Shown here: piece by piece, positions 1 to 8,190 of the stretch
Position numbering within the stretch: position 1 is the first letter of the stretch
Layout of the letters: every line of letters starts with the position of its first letter
Translations under genes and position numbers: made by a program
Notes under the pieces: generated by a model
The model's database searches: none
What the model saw: the letters and a program-made list of their open reading frames with translations, nothing else
What the model was told of the DNA's origin: nothing
NCBI RefSeq assembly: GCF_000685035.1
Contig: NZ_BAYB01000034.1
Location: 1 to 64,000, forward strand
Length of the DNA stretch: 64,000 nt
Direction of reading: 5' to 3'
From: Paraburkholderia ferrariae NBRC 106233
Lineage (GTDB): Bacteria; Pseudomonadota; Gammaproteobacteria; Burkholderiales; Burkholderiaceae

Positions 1-153
1 GGGTGACGGACGTGCGTGCCGGCTCACCGGTCATGCTGGCGAGCCAGCACAGCGTCTTCCGGTAATCAGCATGCATGACCCCGTTGCGTGAGGCAATGGC
101 CTTCGCGAGCGCCTGGGTCAGTCCGGCCGGCAGGGTTCGGGCCGGGGCCCGGC
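1..153. other. Left-edge stretch without a supported gene
   Basis: A plus-strand frame from base 3 ends at TAA 63-65 and could be the last 20 codons of a gene entering from the left. A minus-strand frame with an ATG at 76 is also open to the edge. Neither gives a recognisable protein, so no gene is called. Confidence 0.3.
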
Positions 154-195
154 TTGAGCCAGGTCAATCGCGCGGGGCACCCCTTTTTTTATAGT
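154..195 (+). promoter_or_regulatory. FNR/ANR-type box with -10, upstream of the lipoprotein gene
   Basis: The box TTGAGCCAGGTCAA spans 154-167 and a near-consensus -10 TATAGT spans 190-195. Their centres are 32 bp apart, which puts the box near -41, the class II position for FNR-type activators. The predicted start is near 202, leaving a leader of about 45 nt before the ATG at 246. Confidence 0.75.
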
Positions 196-245
196 GGGAC
201 AGGTGGCTCGCCGTCGCGGGCCCGTTCCAGATCGGAGTCCCGGTA

Positions 246-704
246 ATGGTTCGCAGATCGAAGGTGTTTCGGGATTTCGTTTCGCTTCTGCTCGCGGGCA
301 TGCTGGCGGCCTGTGCGACCCAGGATCGGCTGGAAGCGTTCCAGCAATCGGAAACCGCGCTGGAGGCCGCGCGCGAGCAGGCAGCTATCGAGTGTGCGAC
401 GCCCGGTGCGTGCGCACAGGCCTGGGAGCGCACGCGCGCCTTCGTCGAGTCGCATTCGCCCACGCCGGTCGAGCGCGTTACGCAAGAGTCGATCGAAACG
501 CGCGAGCCGCACGAGTTCGGCGTCGCGTACTTCTGGGCGGAACGCTATACGGCGGCCGACGGCACGACGACGATTCACCTGAAAGGCATGTGCCGCGGCA
601 TGTACAGCACCGATGGCGGCCCCGGCTGGGCCTACCGGCGCTGCGCCCCGCAGTTGCGCGAGGTGCAGCTCGAATTTGCGCGCGAACTGGGCGGCGTCCG
701 GTGA
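246..704 (+). CDS. Small predicted lipoprotein of unknown function
   Basis: This 152-residue protein has a lipoprotein signal peptide. A basic start (MVRRSK) is followed by a hydrophobic stretch and the lipobox LAAC near residue 25, so it is expected to be lipidated and held in the envelope. The mature part has several Cys residues (CATPGAC, the CRGM region, RRC near the end) that could form disulfides in the periplasm. No known domain was recognised. It is monocistronic and follows directly from the box at 154-167, so low-oxygen induction is inferred. The start is the first ATG after the promoter, with a weak GGAG about 10 nt upstream. Confidence 0.7.
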   Translation: MVRRSKVFRDFVSLLLAGMLAACATQDRLEAFQQSETALEAAREQAAIECATPGACAQAWERTRAFVESHSPTPVERVTQESIETREPHEFGVAYFWAERYTAADGTTTIHLKGMCRGMYSTDGGPGWAYRRCAPQLREVQLEFARELGGVR

Positions 705-1137
705 GGAGGCCCGGGGCGGTCTGCGCTAAGCGGAACGCCCGGGATTCCGGAGGATCTCGACCGGCAACGCCGAATTCAGCGGCAATCGTGAAGCACGCCC
801 CGTGACGCCCGCTCCGGGCCGGCTATCGACCGAAAGCGAACCGGCCGAAAGCGAGCCGCCGGTTTGAAGCATGCGTTAGCGCCTGCCGGGCAGTCCGAAC
901 GCGATCAGCAGGCCGTACCGGTCCGATATCGCGATGCTGCTGTCGTTGCGCCTGTGCCAACAGGGCACGGACGCTGCCGTATGCATGGGGGGCTCCGGAA
1001 AGCCGGACGAATCCCTCGCCGCCGGACATATAAAGGCAGGGCAGACCCGAGCCCATCGCTCATAAGCATGGCAGGGCAGGCGCAGTCAGTGCCCGTCCGG
1101 CAATGTGGCAAGGAGCGATGCCGGCACGCATGCGCCG
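705..1137. other. Intergenic stretch of 433 bp, no gene supported
   Basis: This lies between the lipoprotein gene and the 3' end of the minus-strand nitroreductase gene. The short open frames here have no ribosome-binding site and no recognisable protein. A direct repeat of CCGAAAGCGAACCGG and CCGAAAGCGAGCCG lies near 830-862. No box or clear terminator was seen. Confidence 0.5.
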
Positions 1138-2154
1138 CTATGCAACCACCTCGTCGACCGGGCGGCGAGGCGTGGCCGCATCCGGGGTTCCGCGCCCGAT
1201 GCGCAAGACAATCTGCGGGATGCACGTGTCGGGCAGACCGAACAGCGCAGGCACCCGCGCGCGCAGCGCTTCGACCTCGACAGGCTGGTTGAGATACGAA
1301 GCGCACAGACCGTGCAGGGTCGCCGTCAGCAAGACGCGTTCGAGCGCCTGACCGGTGGCGAGCCACGCCGGTGCATTGTCCACGCCGGTGGCAAAGCAGA
1401 CCAGCAAGGGCGAGCCTGCCGCCAGCTCGCGATGTGTGGCGGCGACTCCGCCCCCTAAATCGAAGGTGCGGATCGCCGAAGCCACGAGCGGTGCCGCAAA
1501 ATCGAGGAGATCGCCGAGCCCGGCCGCGTAGGCCGGCATGCCGTCTTCGGTGTGGCGCGGATGGATCCATCTCGCGAGTTCGCGCCGAAACCTCGAATCG
1601 GCAAACTGCTGCCGGTCGGCTTCGGCCACGAGGTCGGCAACCGCCTCGCGGCGCGCCATGGCGCTCACGCAAGCCATCTCCACGTTTTCGGCGCGCCCGG
1701 CTTCGAGCAGATGCTGTTCGATGGCGGCGTCCACGGGTTCCGGAGAAAACGCGTGGCGCGTGGTGACGCGCTCCTGGATCGCGCCCACGAGCGCGGCGAG
1801 TTCCGCGCCGGTGGCGTGGTTGCGCAGCAGCCGGATTTCGGCGAGCACATCGGGATCGACGCTCGACGGGAACAAGGTGATGGCATAGCCGATGCCGAGA
1901 CTGGCGAGTGCCACGCGCAGGTTGAACAGCGCCGCGCCGCAACTGATGATGAGCTCCCGGTCGTACGGATCGACCACGGGCAACGCTCGCAGCCGGTCGG
2001 CGCACAGCATGATGCTGTCCTTGCCGAGCACGAAGCGCCAGGGCTGGCTGTTATGGCTCGACGGCGCGAGGGTGGCATGACGCAGTGCAAAGCGCACGGC
2101 GAAGTCGTCGGCAGCTTCGCTTGCATGGGAAGACGCGAGCGGATTGTCGAGCAT
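1138..2154 (-). CDS. Acg-family nitroreductase-like flavoprotein
   Basis: The 338-residue protein starts with a nitroreductase-type region (RHATLAPSSHNSQPWRF, residues about 28-44), the FMN-site signature shared with Acg-like proteins. The length of about 330 residues, a doubled nitroreductase fold with poorly conserved catalytic residues, also matches Acg (Rv2032) and relatives, some of which are thought to sequester flavin rather than catalyse reduction. The ATG at 2154 has AAGGAG upstream. It lies 54 bp downstream of the two Usp genes on the same strand and may share their transcript from the box at 3976. Family membership is well supported; the substrate is unknown. Confidence 0.82.
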   Translation of the reverse strand: MLDNPLASSHASEAADDFAVRFALRHATLAPSSHNSQPWRFVLGKDSIMLCADRLRALPVVDPYDRELIISCGAALFNLRVALASLGIGYAITLFPSSVDPDVLAEIRLLRNHATGAELAALVGAIQERVTTRHAFSPEPVDAAIEQHLLEAGRAENVEMACVSAMARREAVADLVAEADRQQFADSRFRRELARWIHPRHTEDGMPAYAAGLGDLLDFAAPLVASAIRTFDLGGGVAATHRELAAGSPLLVCFATGVDNAPAWLATGQALERVLLTATLHGLCASYLNQPVEVEALRARVPALFGLPDTCIPQIVLRIGRGTPDAATPRRPVDEVVA

Positions 2155-2183
2155 GGCGGAACTCCTTTGTCAGAGCGGGCAAC

Positions 2184-2211
2184 GGATCCGTAGTGGATCC
2201 GTAGCGGATCA
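2184..2211. repeat. Short 11-bp tandem repeat between nitroreductase and usp genes
   Basis: The unit GGATCCGTAG plus T or C occurs twice (2184-2194 and 2195-2205), then a partial third copy GGATCA runs into the stop of the usp gene. It is probably replication slippage; no function is inferred. Confidence 0.6.
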
Positions 2212-3021
2212 GTGGGACAGCAGGACCGGGACGGTCATCGACTCGAGCAGCGTGCGCGTCACCCCGCCGAGCACGCGTTCCTCGATGCGTGCATGGGCGT
2301 AGGCGCCCGCCACGATCAGATCGGCGTGCACGTCGCTGGCCCGGCTCAGGATCGCCGCACCGGTCTCGAAGCCTCGCGCGGCGCTTTCGTGAAACGAAGC
2401 GTAGATGCCGTGCAGATCGAGCCACGCGGCCGCGTCCAGCAGTTCCTCCTCGGCGCGCATGCGGGCGGACTCCCGGTGCGGCACGATCATCTCGATCGAT
2501 ACCGCATTGGCGCGCCGCAACAGCGGCAGCGCGTCGGAAGCAGCACGGGCGGCTTCGCGGCTGCCGTCCCACGCGATCAGGACGTTCTGCCCGGGTGCCG
2601 GGAAATCGCCGGCTTGCGGAACCACGATGGCGGGCCGGGCTGCCGTCATCACCAGGTGCGTGACGAAGCGCTCGCTCGCCTGAAGGCCGCGATCGCCGTT
2701 TTCGTTCTGTCCGAGCACGAGCAGGTCCGCATGGCGCGCATGCAGCGTGGCCACCACGGCGTCGCACGGCCACGGCGCGCGCCATTCGACGCTGCGGCCC
2801 GCGCGCGCGGCCGCTTCGAGAAACTGTGTCCGGGCGAGCTCGCATCGTTCCTCCGGCGTGCGGGAGTCGGCCGCCGGTGCGCGGGCAGGCCATGCCGTAT
2901 GCGGCAGATAGAAACCGATGAGATGGGCGTCGAAGCGTTCGGCAAGATCCAGTGCGAATGCGCGACGCACTGCGCATCGCTCCGAGTCGTCGAGGTGAAC
3001 GAGCAGGGTCTTGTAGCACAT
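2209..3021 (-). CDS. Tandem-domain universal stress protein (UspA family)
   Basis: The 270-residue protein carries two Usp domains. The first begins MCYKTLLVHLDDSERC with the usual beta-strand and Asp. The second begins near residue 148 (NVLIAWDGSREAARA) and ends with GAYAHARIEERVLGGVTRT and VPVLLSH. In the first domain, and at the GAYA position of the second, the G-2x-G-9x-G(S/T) ATP loop is imperfect, so nucleotide binding is uncertain. Usp proteins aid survival during growth arrest and energy limitation. The gene is 60 bp downstream of a second usp gene on the same strand, which suggests one transcript starting from the bidirectional box at 3976. Confidence 0.9.
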   Translation of the reverse strand: MCYKTLLVHLDDSERCAVRRAFALDLAERFDAHLIGFYLPHTAWPARAPAADSRTPEERCELARTQFLEAAARAGRSVEWRAPWPCDAVVATLHARHADLLVLGQNENGDRGLQASERFVTHLVMTAARPAIVVPQAGDFPAPGQNVLIAWDGSREAARAASDALPLLRRANAVSIEMIVPHRESARMRAEEELLDAAAWLDLHGIYASFHESAARGFETGAAILSRASDVHADLIVAGAYAHARIEERVLGGVTRTLLESMTVPVLLSH

Positions 3022-3081
3022 GGCGATTTTTCCTTAGGGGGCGGTCGGGAAGCCAGCGCGTCGTGCGGCAGCGCGATCCGG

Positions 3082-3897
3082 TCAATGCGACATCAGTACG
3101 GGCACCGGCAGCGGCATCGAATCCATCAGGGTCTTCGTCACGCCGCCGAGGATCAGTTCCTTCCAGCGCGCGTGGCCATAGGCGCCCATGACGAGCAGGT
3201 CGCTGCGACTCTGCTCCACGCGCGCGAGCAGGGCCTCGCAGATCGTGCCGGTCGGCGCCGGATGCAGCCCGACGACTTCCACGTCGAGGCCGTGCCGCGC
3301 CAGCACGAGGCCCGCGTCGGCGCCGGGAATGCGGTCCCGCTGGTTACGCGACGGGGTCACGGTCACGAGCGTGGTGTGGCTTGCGAGCCGCACGAACGGC
3401 AACGCGTCGTACAGCGCGCGCGTGGCGGACTGGCCGTCGTCCCACGCCACCAGCACGCGCTCGCCTATAGTCGGGAAAGCCCCCGCGGAGGGAACCCACA
3501 AGACCGGCCGGCCCGCGGCCAGCGTCACGCGCGCCTGCAACGGATCGCCGGGGCCGGTCTGCCCCACCACGATCAGGTCTGCGAAACGCGCGCGCCGCAG
3601 CAAGTCGTGCTGCGCGTCCTCCGTCGTGCGCCACGTGCCCTTGAGGTCCTGTTCCGCCAGGCGCGCATGGAAGGCATGCTCGTGTTCGCGGCAGCGTTCG
3701 GCCAGTTCGCGCCGGCGCGCAGCCCAATAGCCCTCTTCGGGGAAGCGGGCGTAATCGGCGCGATGCTCGGGCTGCACGGGCGCGAAGAGCACGCTCACGT
3801 GCGCGCCGTGCCGTTTCGCGATGCGCAGCGCGATATCGAGGCGGCTTTGCGCATGTTCGCTTTCGTCCAGATGAACAAGAATGCTGCGGTACTCCAT
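3082..3897 (-). CDS. Tandem-domain universal stress protein (UspA family)
   Basis: The 271-residue protein is a two-domain Usp. The N-terminal domain opens MEYRSILVHLDESEHA and the C-terminal domain has VLVAWDDGQSATRA and ends with GAYGHARWKELILGGVTKT and PVLMSH. The last motif follows G-2x-G-9x-G, the nucleotide-binding loop of ATP-type Usp proteins. It is the first gene of a probable minus-strand unit (this gene, a second usp, then the Acg-type nitroreductase). The ATG at 3897 lies about 45 nt after the start predicted from the minus-strand side of the box at 3976-3989. Confidence 0.9.
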   Translation of the reverse strand: MEYRSILVHLDESEHAQSRLDIALRIAKRHGAHVSVLFAPVQPEHRADYARFPEEGYWAARRRELAERCREHEHAFHARLAEQDLKGTWRTTEDAQHDLLRRARFADLIVVGQTGPGDPLQARVTLAAGRPVLWVPSAGAFPTIGERVLVAWDDGQSATRALYDALPFVRLASHTTLVTVTPSRNQRDRIPGADAGLVLARHGLDVEVVGLHPAPTGTICEALLARVEQSRSDLLVMGAYGHARWKELILGGVTKTLMDSMPLPVPVLMSH

Positions 3898-3948
3898 GAT
3901 CGGCGCTCCACGCTGAAAGGGCCACCCATGCGGCGTTCTGTGTGGCTC

Positions 3949-4016
3949 AGTCTAGGCACCGAAGCCGGAACCCGATTGATGCACGTCAATCGTGGCTTCA
4001 GGCCGCTCCCTATAGT
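3949..4016. promoter_or_regulatory. Bidirectional FNR/ANR-type promoter between usp and phbB
   Basis: One box, TTGATGCACGTCAA at 3976-3989, is flanked on both sides by a -10-like hexamer at 31 bp centre to centre. These are TATAGT at 4011-4016 on the plus strand and TAGACT (complement of 3949-3954) on the minus strand. A single dimer could thus serve phbB to the right and the usp unit to the left. Confidence 0.75.
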
Positions 4017-4077
4017 TGAGCCACGATGCGATCGCGCCCATACGCGGCCGGTCGCCGACTTGCGAGGAGGGGTGGTC

Positions 4078-4824
4078 ATGGGCAGCGAACGCGTTGCATT
4101 TGTAAGTGGCGGGATGGGAGGGCTGGGCGCCGCGATCAGTCGCAGGCTGCACGATGCCGGCTTTATCGTCGCGATGTCGCATTCGGAGCAAAACGATCAC
4201 GTGGCGACCTGGCTGCATCGCGAACGCGACGCGGGCCGCTCGTTTCATGCGTTCGAGCTCGATGTGGCGAACTACGATTCCTGCATCGAGTGTGCGAAAA
4301 GAGTGGTGGCGGAATTCGGCGCCGTCGACGTGCTGATCAACAACGCCGGCATCACGCACGACGCGAGCTTCCTCAAGCTCTCGAAGCAGGACTGGGACGA
4401 CGTGCTGCGCACCAATCTCGACAGCATGTTCAATCTCACGAAGCCCTTCCTGCCCGGCATGGTGGAGCGCCGTTTCGGACGCGTCGTGAACATCGGCTCG
4501 GTCAACGGTTCGCGCGGCGCATTCGGGCAAACCAACTATGCGGCTGCGAAGGCGGGCATCCACGGTTTCACCATGTCGCTCGCGCTGGAGGTCGCAAAGC
4601 ACGGCGTCACGGTGAACACCGTTTCGCCGGGCTACCTGGCCACGGCGATGGTGGAGGCGGTGCCGCAGGAGATCATGCAGACGCGCATCCTGCCGCAGAT
4701 TCCGGTGGGCCGGCTGGGGCATCCCGAGGAAGTGGCCTCGCTGATTGCCTATCTGTGCTCGGACGACGGCGCGTTCGTGACGGGCGCCGACATTGCCGTC
4801 AACGGCGGAATGCACATGGGCTGA
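4078..4824 (+). CDS. phbB: Acetoacetyl-CoA reductase
   Basis: The 248-residue short-chain dehydrogenase reduces acetoacetyl-CoA to (R)-3-hydroxybutyryl-CoA with NADPH, the second step of PHB synthesis. The N-terminal cofactor loop reads SGGMGGLG (residues 10-17), NNAG follows near residue 87, and the catalytic pair is Y154 and K158 in NYAAAKAG. The C-terminal NGGMHM ending is typical of PhaB rather than FabG. ATG 4078 is preceded by GAGGAGG. It sits behind the bidirectional box at 3976, so it can act as an NADPH sink when oxygen is short. PHA synthase and depolymerase genes lie about 35 kb to the right. Confidence 0.9.
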   Translation: MGSERVAFVSGGMGGLGAAISRRLHDAGFIVAMSHSEQNDHVATWLHRERDAGRSFHAFELDVANYDSCIECAKRVVAEFGAVDVLINNAGITHDASFLKLSKQDWDDVLRTNLDSMFNLTKPFLPGMVERRFGRVVNIGSVNGSRGAFGQTNYAAAKAGIHGFTMSLALEVAKHGVTVNTVSPGYLATAMVEAVPQEIMQTRILPQIPVGRLGHPEEVASLIAYLCSDDGAFVTGADIAVNGGMHMG

Positions 4825-4891
4825 ACGAGCGCGGCCGGGCGCCATGCCCGGGTCGGCCGTCCGGCCAGGACACACTTCGATGGAGGCAGCA

Positions 4892-5542
4892 ATGAAGACG
4901 GATCTGCAGCTCAAGCACGACGTAGAAGAGGAACTGGAGTGGGAGCCGGCGGTGACGGCTTCGAATATCGGCGTAGAGGTGAAAGACGGCGTGGTCACGC
5001 TGACCGGCCATCTCGCCAGCCTCGGCGAGAAGCTCGCGGCCGAACAGGCCGCCCAGCGCGTGGGCGGCGTGCGGGCGCTGGTGGTGGGGCTGAGGGTGGA
5101 TCTGCCGGGCAACGACGTCCGGACCGACGAGGACATTGCGCACATCGCGCGTTCCGTCTTGCGCTGGACGGCCGGGTTGAGCGAAGACGCGGTGCAGGTG
5201 CAGGTCGAGAAGGGGCACGTCGTGCTCAAGGGGGCAGTCGAATGGCCCTGGCAGAGCCAGACGGCGATGCGCGCGGTCGCGCAGCTGCGCGGCGTTGCGG
5301 ACGTGGTCAGCCAGATCGAGGTCAGGCACAAGGTGGAGCCGGAAAAGATCGGCAAGGACATCCTGGCCGCCATGCGGCGCCACGCCGACCGGGAGGCACG
5401 CCATATTCAGGTGAGCGTGCACGAAGGCACGGTGACGCTGTCCGGCAAGGTTCACTCGTTTGCCGAACGCGCCGTGGCGCGTGGCGCCGCGTGGGCGGCG
5501 CCGGGCGTGCGTGCCGTGGTGGACGATCTGATCGTGGAATGA
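4892..5542 (+). CDS. Triple BON-domain protein, copy 1
   Basis: The 216-residue protein consists of three consecutive BON domains. Each has the pattern of a short helix, V-x-V-x-x-G-x-V-x-L-x-G and a closing GV(R/A) hairpin: GVVTLTGHL near residue 35, HVVLKGAVEW near 110 and GTVTLSGKV near 180. BON domains bind phospholipid or envelope ligands. No signal peptide is visible, so it is predicted to be cytoplasmic or exported by an unknown route. ATG 4892 is chosen because GGAGG ends 5 nt upstream; an in-frame ATG at 4880 would add MEAA. It is 67 bp after phbB and probably cotranscribed. Two more paralogues in the window have the same length. Confidence 0.85.
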   Translation: MKTDLQLKHDVEEELEWEPAVTASNIGVEVKDGVVTLTGHLASLGEKLAAEQAAQRVGGVRALVVGLRVDLPGNDVRTDEDIAHIARSVLRWTAGLSEDAVQVQVEKGHVVLKGAVEWPWQSQTAMRAVAQLRGVADVVSQIEVRHKVEPEKIGKDILAAMRRHADREARHIQVSVHEGTVTLSGKVHSFAERAVARGAAWAAPGVRAVVDDLIVE

Positions 5543-5799
5543 CGCGGCCTGGCGCCAGCGCGAGCCGCGTTTCGCCGGCTTCCGCGGCAACGGCTCGGGC
5601 GAGCGTGACGGCAGCCGGCGAGCGGTTTTCGGCGGCGGACCTGGCGGCTCTTCTTGGGGTGAACGGTGGGATCGGCGATCCCCTGGTCTTGAGTCGGGTT
5701 CGCGCCCGCATGCGCACCCGCGAGCCGTCACCGGGCGTGCTGCCGGTCGTCGTGTGGAACGGTGTTGGCCTTGTCCTATAGGGAAAAAGCGAGCCAGGC

Positions 5800-6744
5800 A
5801 TGGTGGATATTCTGACGCTGACGGTCAATCCCGCTGTGGATCTCTCCACGGCGGTGGAGCAGATGGTCGATACGCACAAGCTGCGCTGCGAGCCCGCGAG
5901 CCGGCACCCGGGCGGCGGCGGCATCAACGTCGCGCGGGTAATCCAGCGGCTCGACGGCGAGCACGCCAACTGCCTCGCGCTCTATCTCGCGGGCGGTGTG
6001 GCCGGCAACCTGCTGGAGCAGATGCTCCTGGCGGAGCGCGTGGCAAGCCGCCGGGTGCACATCGCGGGCGAAACGCGGGAGAACTTCTCGGTGAAAGAGC
6101 GCGCGACGGGCCGCGAATTTCGCTTCGTGCTGCCGGGGCCGCAGATCGGCACATCCGAATGGAGGAGTGCGTTCGAGGTTTTCGAGTCGCTCGCGCCGCA
6201 GCCGCGATACCTCGTGCTGAGCGGCAGCTTGCCCCCCGGCATGAGCGCGAACGCGTATGCGGAGATGGCGCAGCGGGCCCGTGCGCGCGGCGTACGGGTG
6301 GTGCTGGATACATCGGGGGCGCCGCTTGTGGAGGCGCTGAAAGCCGGCGTCTATCTCGTGAAACCGAGTCTGGGCGAACTCGCGGGGTTTGCCGGCCAGC
6401 CGCTCGAAGACGAAGCGCAGCAGATCGCGGCAGCGCGCCGGCTGGTCGGAGAAGGATGCGCGGAAATCGTCGCCTTGACGCTTGGGGAACGGGGGGCGCT
6501 TCTCGTCACTTCCGAGGAGATCTTGCGCGTGAAGGCGTTGCCGGTGCCGGTATCGAGCGCCATCGGCGCGGGCGACAGCTTTCTTGCCGGGCTGATCGTT
6601 GCCTTGCGCCGGGGCGAGGCGCTGGCCACGGCGGTGCGGCTTGCCCAGGCAGCCGCGTCGGCGACCTTGCTGACAACCGGTACGGCGCTCTGCGACCCGG
6701 CACAGGTGCAGCGCCTCTACGAGACGGCAACCCTGGCCGCCTGA
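5800..6744 (+). CDS. pfkB: PfkB-family sugar-phosphate kinase (probable 6-phosphofructokinase II)
   Basis: The 314-residue protein is a PfkB/ribokinase-family kinase expected to phosphorylate fructose 6-phosphate or a related sugar phosphate with ATP. It has the N-terminal TLTVNPAVD segment typical of PfkB and FruK, the PGGGGINVAR substrate loop near residue 37, and the C-terminal GAGDSF motif with catalytic base D259. It could instead be 1-phosphofructokinase or tagatose-6-phosphate kinase, but no PTS genes are nearby. The upstream 257 bp contain no FNR-type box; a CTATAG element lies just before the gene. It may be reached from the phbB-BON transcript. Confidence 0.82.
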   Translation: MVDILTLTVNPAVDLSTAVEQMVDTHKLRCEPASRHPGGGGINVARVIQRLDGEHANCLALYLAGGVAGNLLEQMLLAERVASRRVHIAGETRENFSVKERATGREFRFVLPGPQIGTSEWRSAFEVFESLAPQPRYLVLSGSLPPGMSANAYAEMAQRARARGVRVVLDTSGAPLVEALKAGVYLVKPSLGELAGFAGQPLEDEAQQIAAARRLVGEGCAEIVALTLGERGALLVTSEEILRVKALPVPVSSAIGAGDSFLAGLIVALRRGEALATAVRLAQAAASATLLTTGTALCDPAQVQRLYETATLAA

Positions 6745-6789
6745 GCGTGTTGTGCCGCTTCGCTGTCGATGTCGCGCGCGCTCCGGCGC

Positions 6790-7632
6790 TCAATGCGAGA
6801 GCAGTACGGGCACGGTCGCCGATTCGAGCATGGCCCGCGTCACCCCACCGAGCAGATGCTCGCGCCAAGGCAGATGACTGTAGGCGCCGGCCACGATCAG
6901 GTCGCATCCACTCGTCGCCATCCATGAGAGCAAGGCATCGCTCGCGGTCTCGTCCGAATCGCTGAGAGCCTGCGCGAAATCGACGTTGATCCCGTGCCTG
7001 GCGAGCATCTGGTCGATCTCCCATCCCTGCACACCGCGTGCCGCGGCGCGCGGCCCATCGCCGGCCTCGATGTGCAGCACCGTTACGCGCTTGGCAGCCC
7101 GCAGCAGAGGCATGGCGTCGTGCACGGCCCTGGCGGCTTCGCGGCCGCCGTCCCAGGCGATCACGATCGACTGGCCCACCGCACGCAGGGTGCCCGCATA
7201 GGGGAGGACCAGCACCGGCCTGCCCGACGTCAGAACCAGGTCCTCCAGAAAGCGCCGGCGCAGGGCAAAGGCGTCGCTATCGGGATTGGCCTGCTCCGCG
7301 ATGAGCAAATCGGCGTGGCGGCTGCGGCGGATGATCGGTAGCTCGGCGTAGTCGTCGAACCCGAGCCAGTCTCCGCTCACGCCGCTGCGCCGCAAGGCGA
7401 GGCGAAATGCGTCTTCTGCCGCCTTCTGCTGCCCGCGGCGCACAGCGCAGTACGTGTCGTAGTAAGGCGCGCAACCGGCGACGATGAAGCACTCGCGCGC
7501 CGAAGACGTGAACGGCGAATACAGCCCGACGAGATGCGCGCCGAACCGGCTCGCGAGCGCCAGCGAAAAATCGAGCCGCTCGCTGCTCCGGTCGGTGGGG
7601 TCGAGATAGAGCAGCAGGGTCTGGTAATCCAT
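6790..7632 (-). CDS. Tandem-domain universal stress protein (UspA family)
   Basis: The 280-residue two-domain Usp opens MDYQTLLLYLDPTDRSSERL; the second domain contains IVIAWDGGREAARA and ends GAYSHLPWREHLLGGVTRA and VPVLLSH. The open frame continues upstream of this ATG, but GGAGGAGA lies 8 nt before 7632 and the upstream residues cross the promoter, so 7632 is taken as the start. It is transcribed leftwards, convergent with pfkB, and is probably monocistronic. The box at 7736-7749 lies about 105 bp upstream. Confidence 0.9.
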   Translation of the reverse strand: MDYQTLLLYLDPTDRSSERLDFSLALASRFGAHLVGLYSPFTSSARECFIVAGCAPYYDTYCAVRRGQQKAAEDAFRLALRRSGVSGDWLGFDDYAELPIIRRSRHADLLIAEQANPDSDAFALRRRFLEDLVLTSGRPVLVLPYAGTLRAVGQSIVIAWDGGREAARAVHDAMPLLRAAKRVTVLHIEAGDGPRAAARGVQGWEIDQMLARHGINVDFAQALSDSDETASDALLSWMATSGCDLIVAGAYSHLPWREHLLGGVTRAMLESATVPVLLSH

Positions 7633-7708
7633 GGCGGCGTCTCCTCCGGCTGGTGGCGCAGTGCGGATGCGCGAAGCGATGCCTCGCCACGCGGCTGCGA
7701 ATTTCCCC

Positions 7709-7749
7709 AGTTTTGCCGCTACGTTCCGGGCGGCGTTGACGTATGTCAA
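7709..7749 (-). promoter_or_regulatory. FNR/ANR-type box upstream of the third tandem usp gene
   Basis: The box TTGACGTATGTCAA is at 7736-7749. A weak -10 candidate AAAACT (complement of 7709-7714) is 31 bp away, centre to centre, on the minus strand. The predicted leader is about 70 nt. Confidence 0.6.
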
Positions 7750-7825
7750 TTGCGGGGCCGGGCAGCCGGCGTCTCGCGCCTTACGTAAGTGCAGCGGGTA
7801 GCGCCCGGGCCTATCGCGCTGCCGC

Positions 7826-7866
7826 TTGATACACGTCAAGGGCGCGGAGGGCATGCGCCGCAGAAT
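7826..7866 (+). promoter_or_regulatory. FNR/ANR-type box upstream of the first exporter operon
   Basis: The box TTGATACACGTCAA is at 7826-7839 and the -10 candidate CAGAAT is at 7861-7866, 31 bp apart. It faces rightwards to the small membrane protein and ABC exporter genes. Together with the box at 7736 it fills the 363-bp gap between divergent genes, which has no other content. Confidence 0.65.
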
Positions 7867-7995
7867 CGGTCCTGCGGGTTGGGCACGCGCCTGTGCAGTA
7901 CAGGATGAGCGGTTACCTGAGCGCCACCCGCCTCACCGGAGACCCGCCATGCAATGCCTTCCTTCGCTACCGTGCCCGCACGCAGGGAGCGCCCC

Positions 7996-8190
7996 ATGAT
8001 CCGCGCGCAATGGCGAATCGTGTGCGCGACAGTGGCCGTGTTCGCGGCGCTGGCCGGGCTCTTCCTGGCGCTCGACGGCCTCGCGTTCGACACATGGGTG
8101 CGGTTCCGCTACGGCACGGCCGCGCTGCTTGCCGGCGCGGCCTGCTTTGTCATGTTGCTCAATCCCACGCCGCGCGATCATGAAGACTAG
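7996..8190 (+). CDS. Small two-helix membrane protein of unknown function
   Basis: The 64-residue protein starts MIRAQWRIV and has two hydrophobic segments (about residues 8-26 and 39-53) separated by a short charged loop. It ends with the polar tail PTPRDHED. AGGGAG lies 6 nt upstream of ATG 7996, which favours it over the earlier in-frame ATG at 7954. It is first in the exporter operon; the next ATG (8180) lies inside its last codons, implying translational coupling. It may be an accessory subunit of the exporter; no family was recognised. Confidence 0.65.
   Translation: MIRAQWRIVCATVAVFAALAGLFLALDGLAFDTWVRFRYGTAALLAGAACFVMLLNPTPRDHED

Noticed and set aside
61..145. Possible minus-strand gene driven leftwards from the box at 154
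   Set aside because: No -10-like hexamer lies at the expected distance on the minus strand, and the protein is not recognisable.
2212..4077. Plus-strand open frame running into phbB
   Set aside because: It crosses both usp genes in antisense and the bidirectional promoter. Only the part from ATG 4078, after GAGGAGG, is PhbB.
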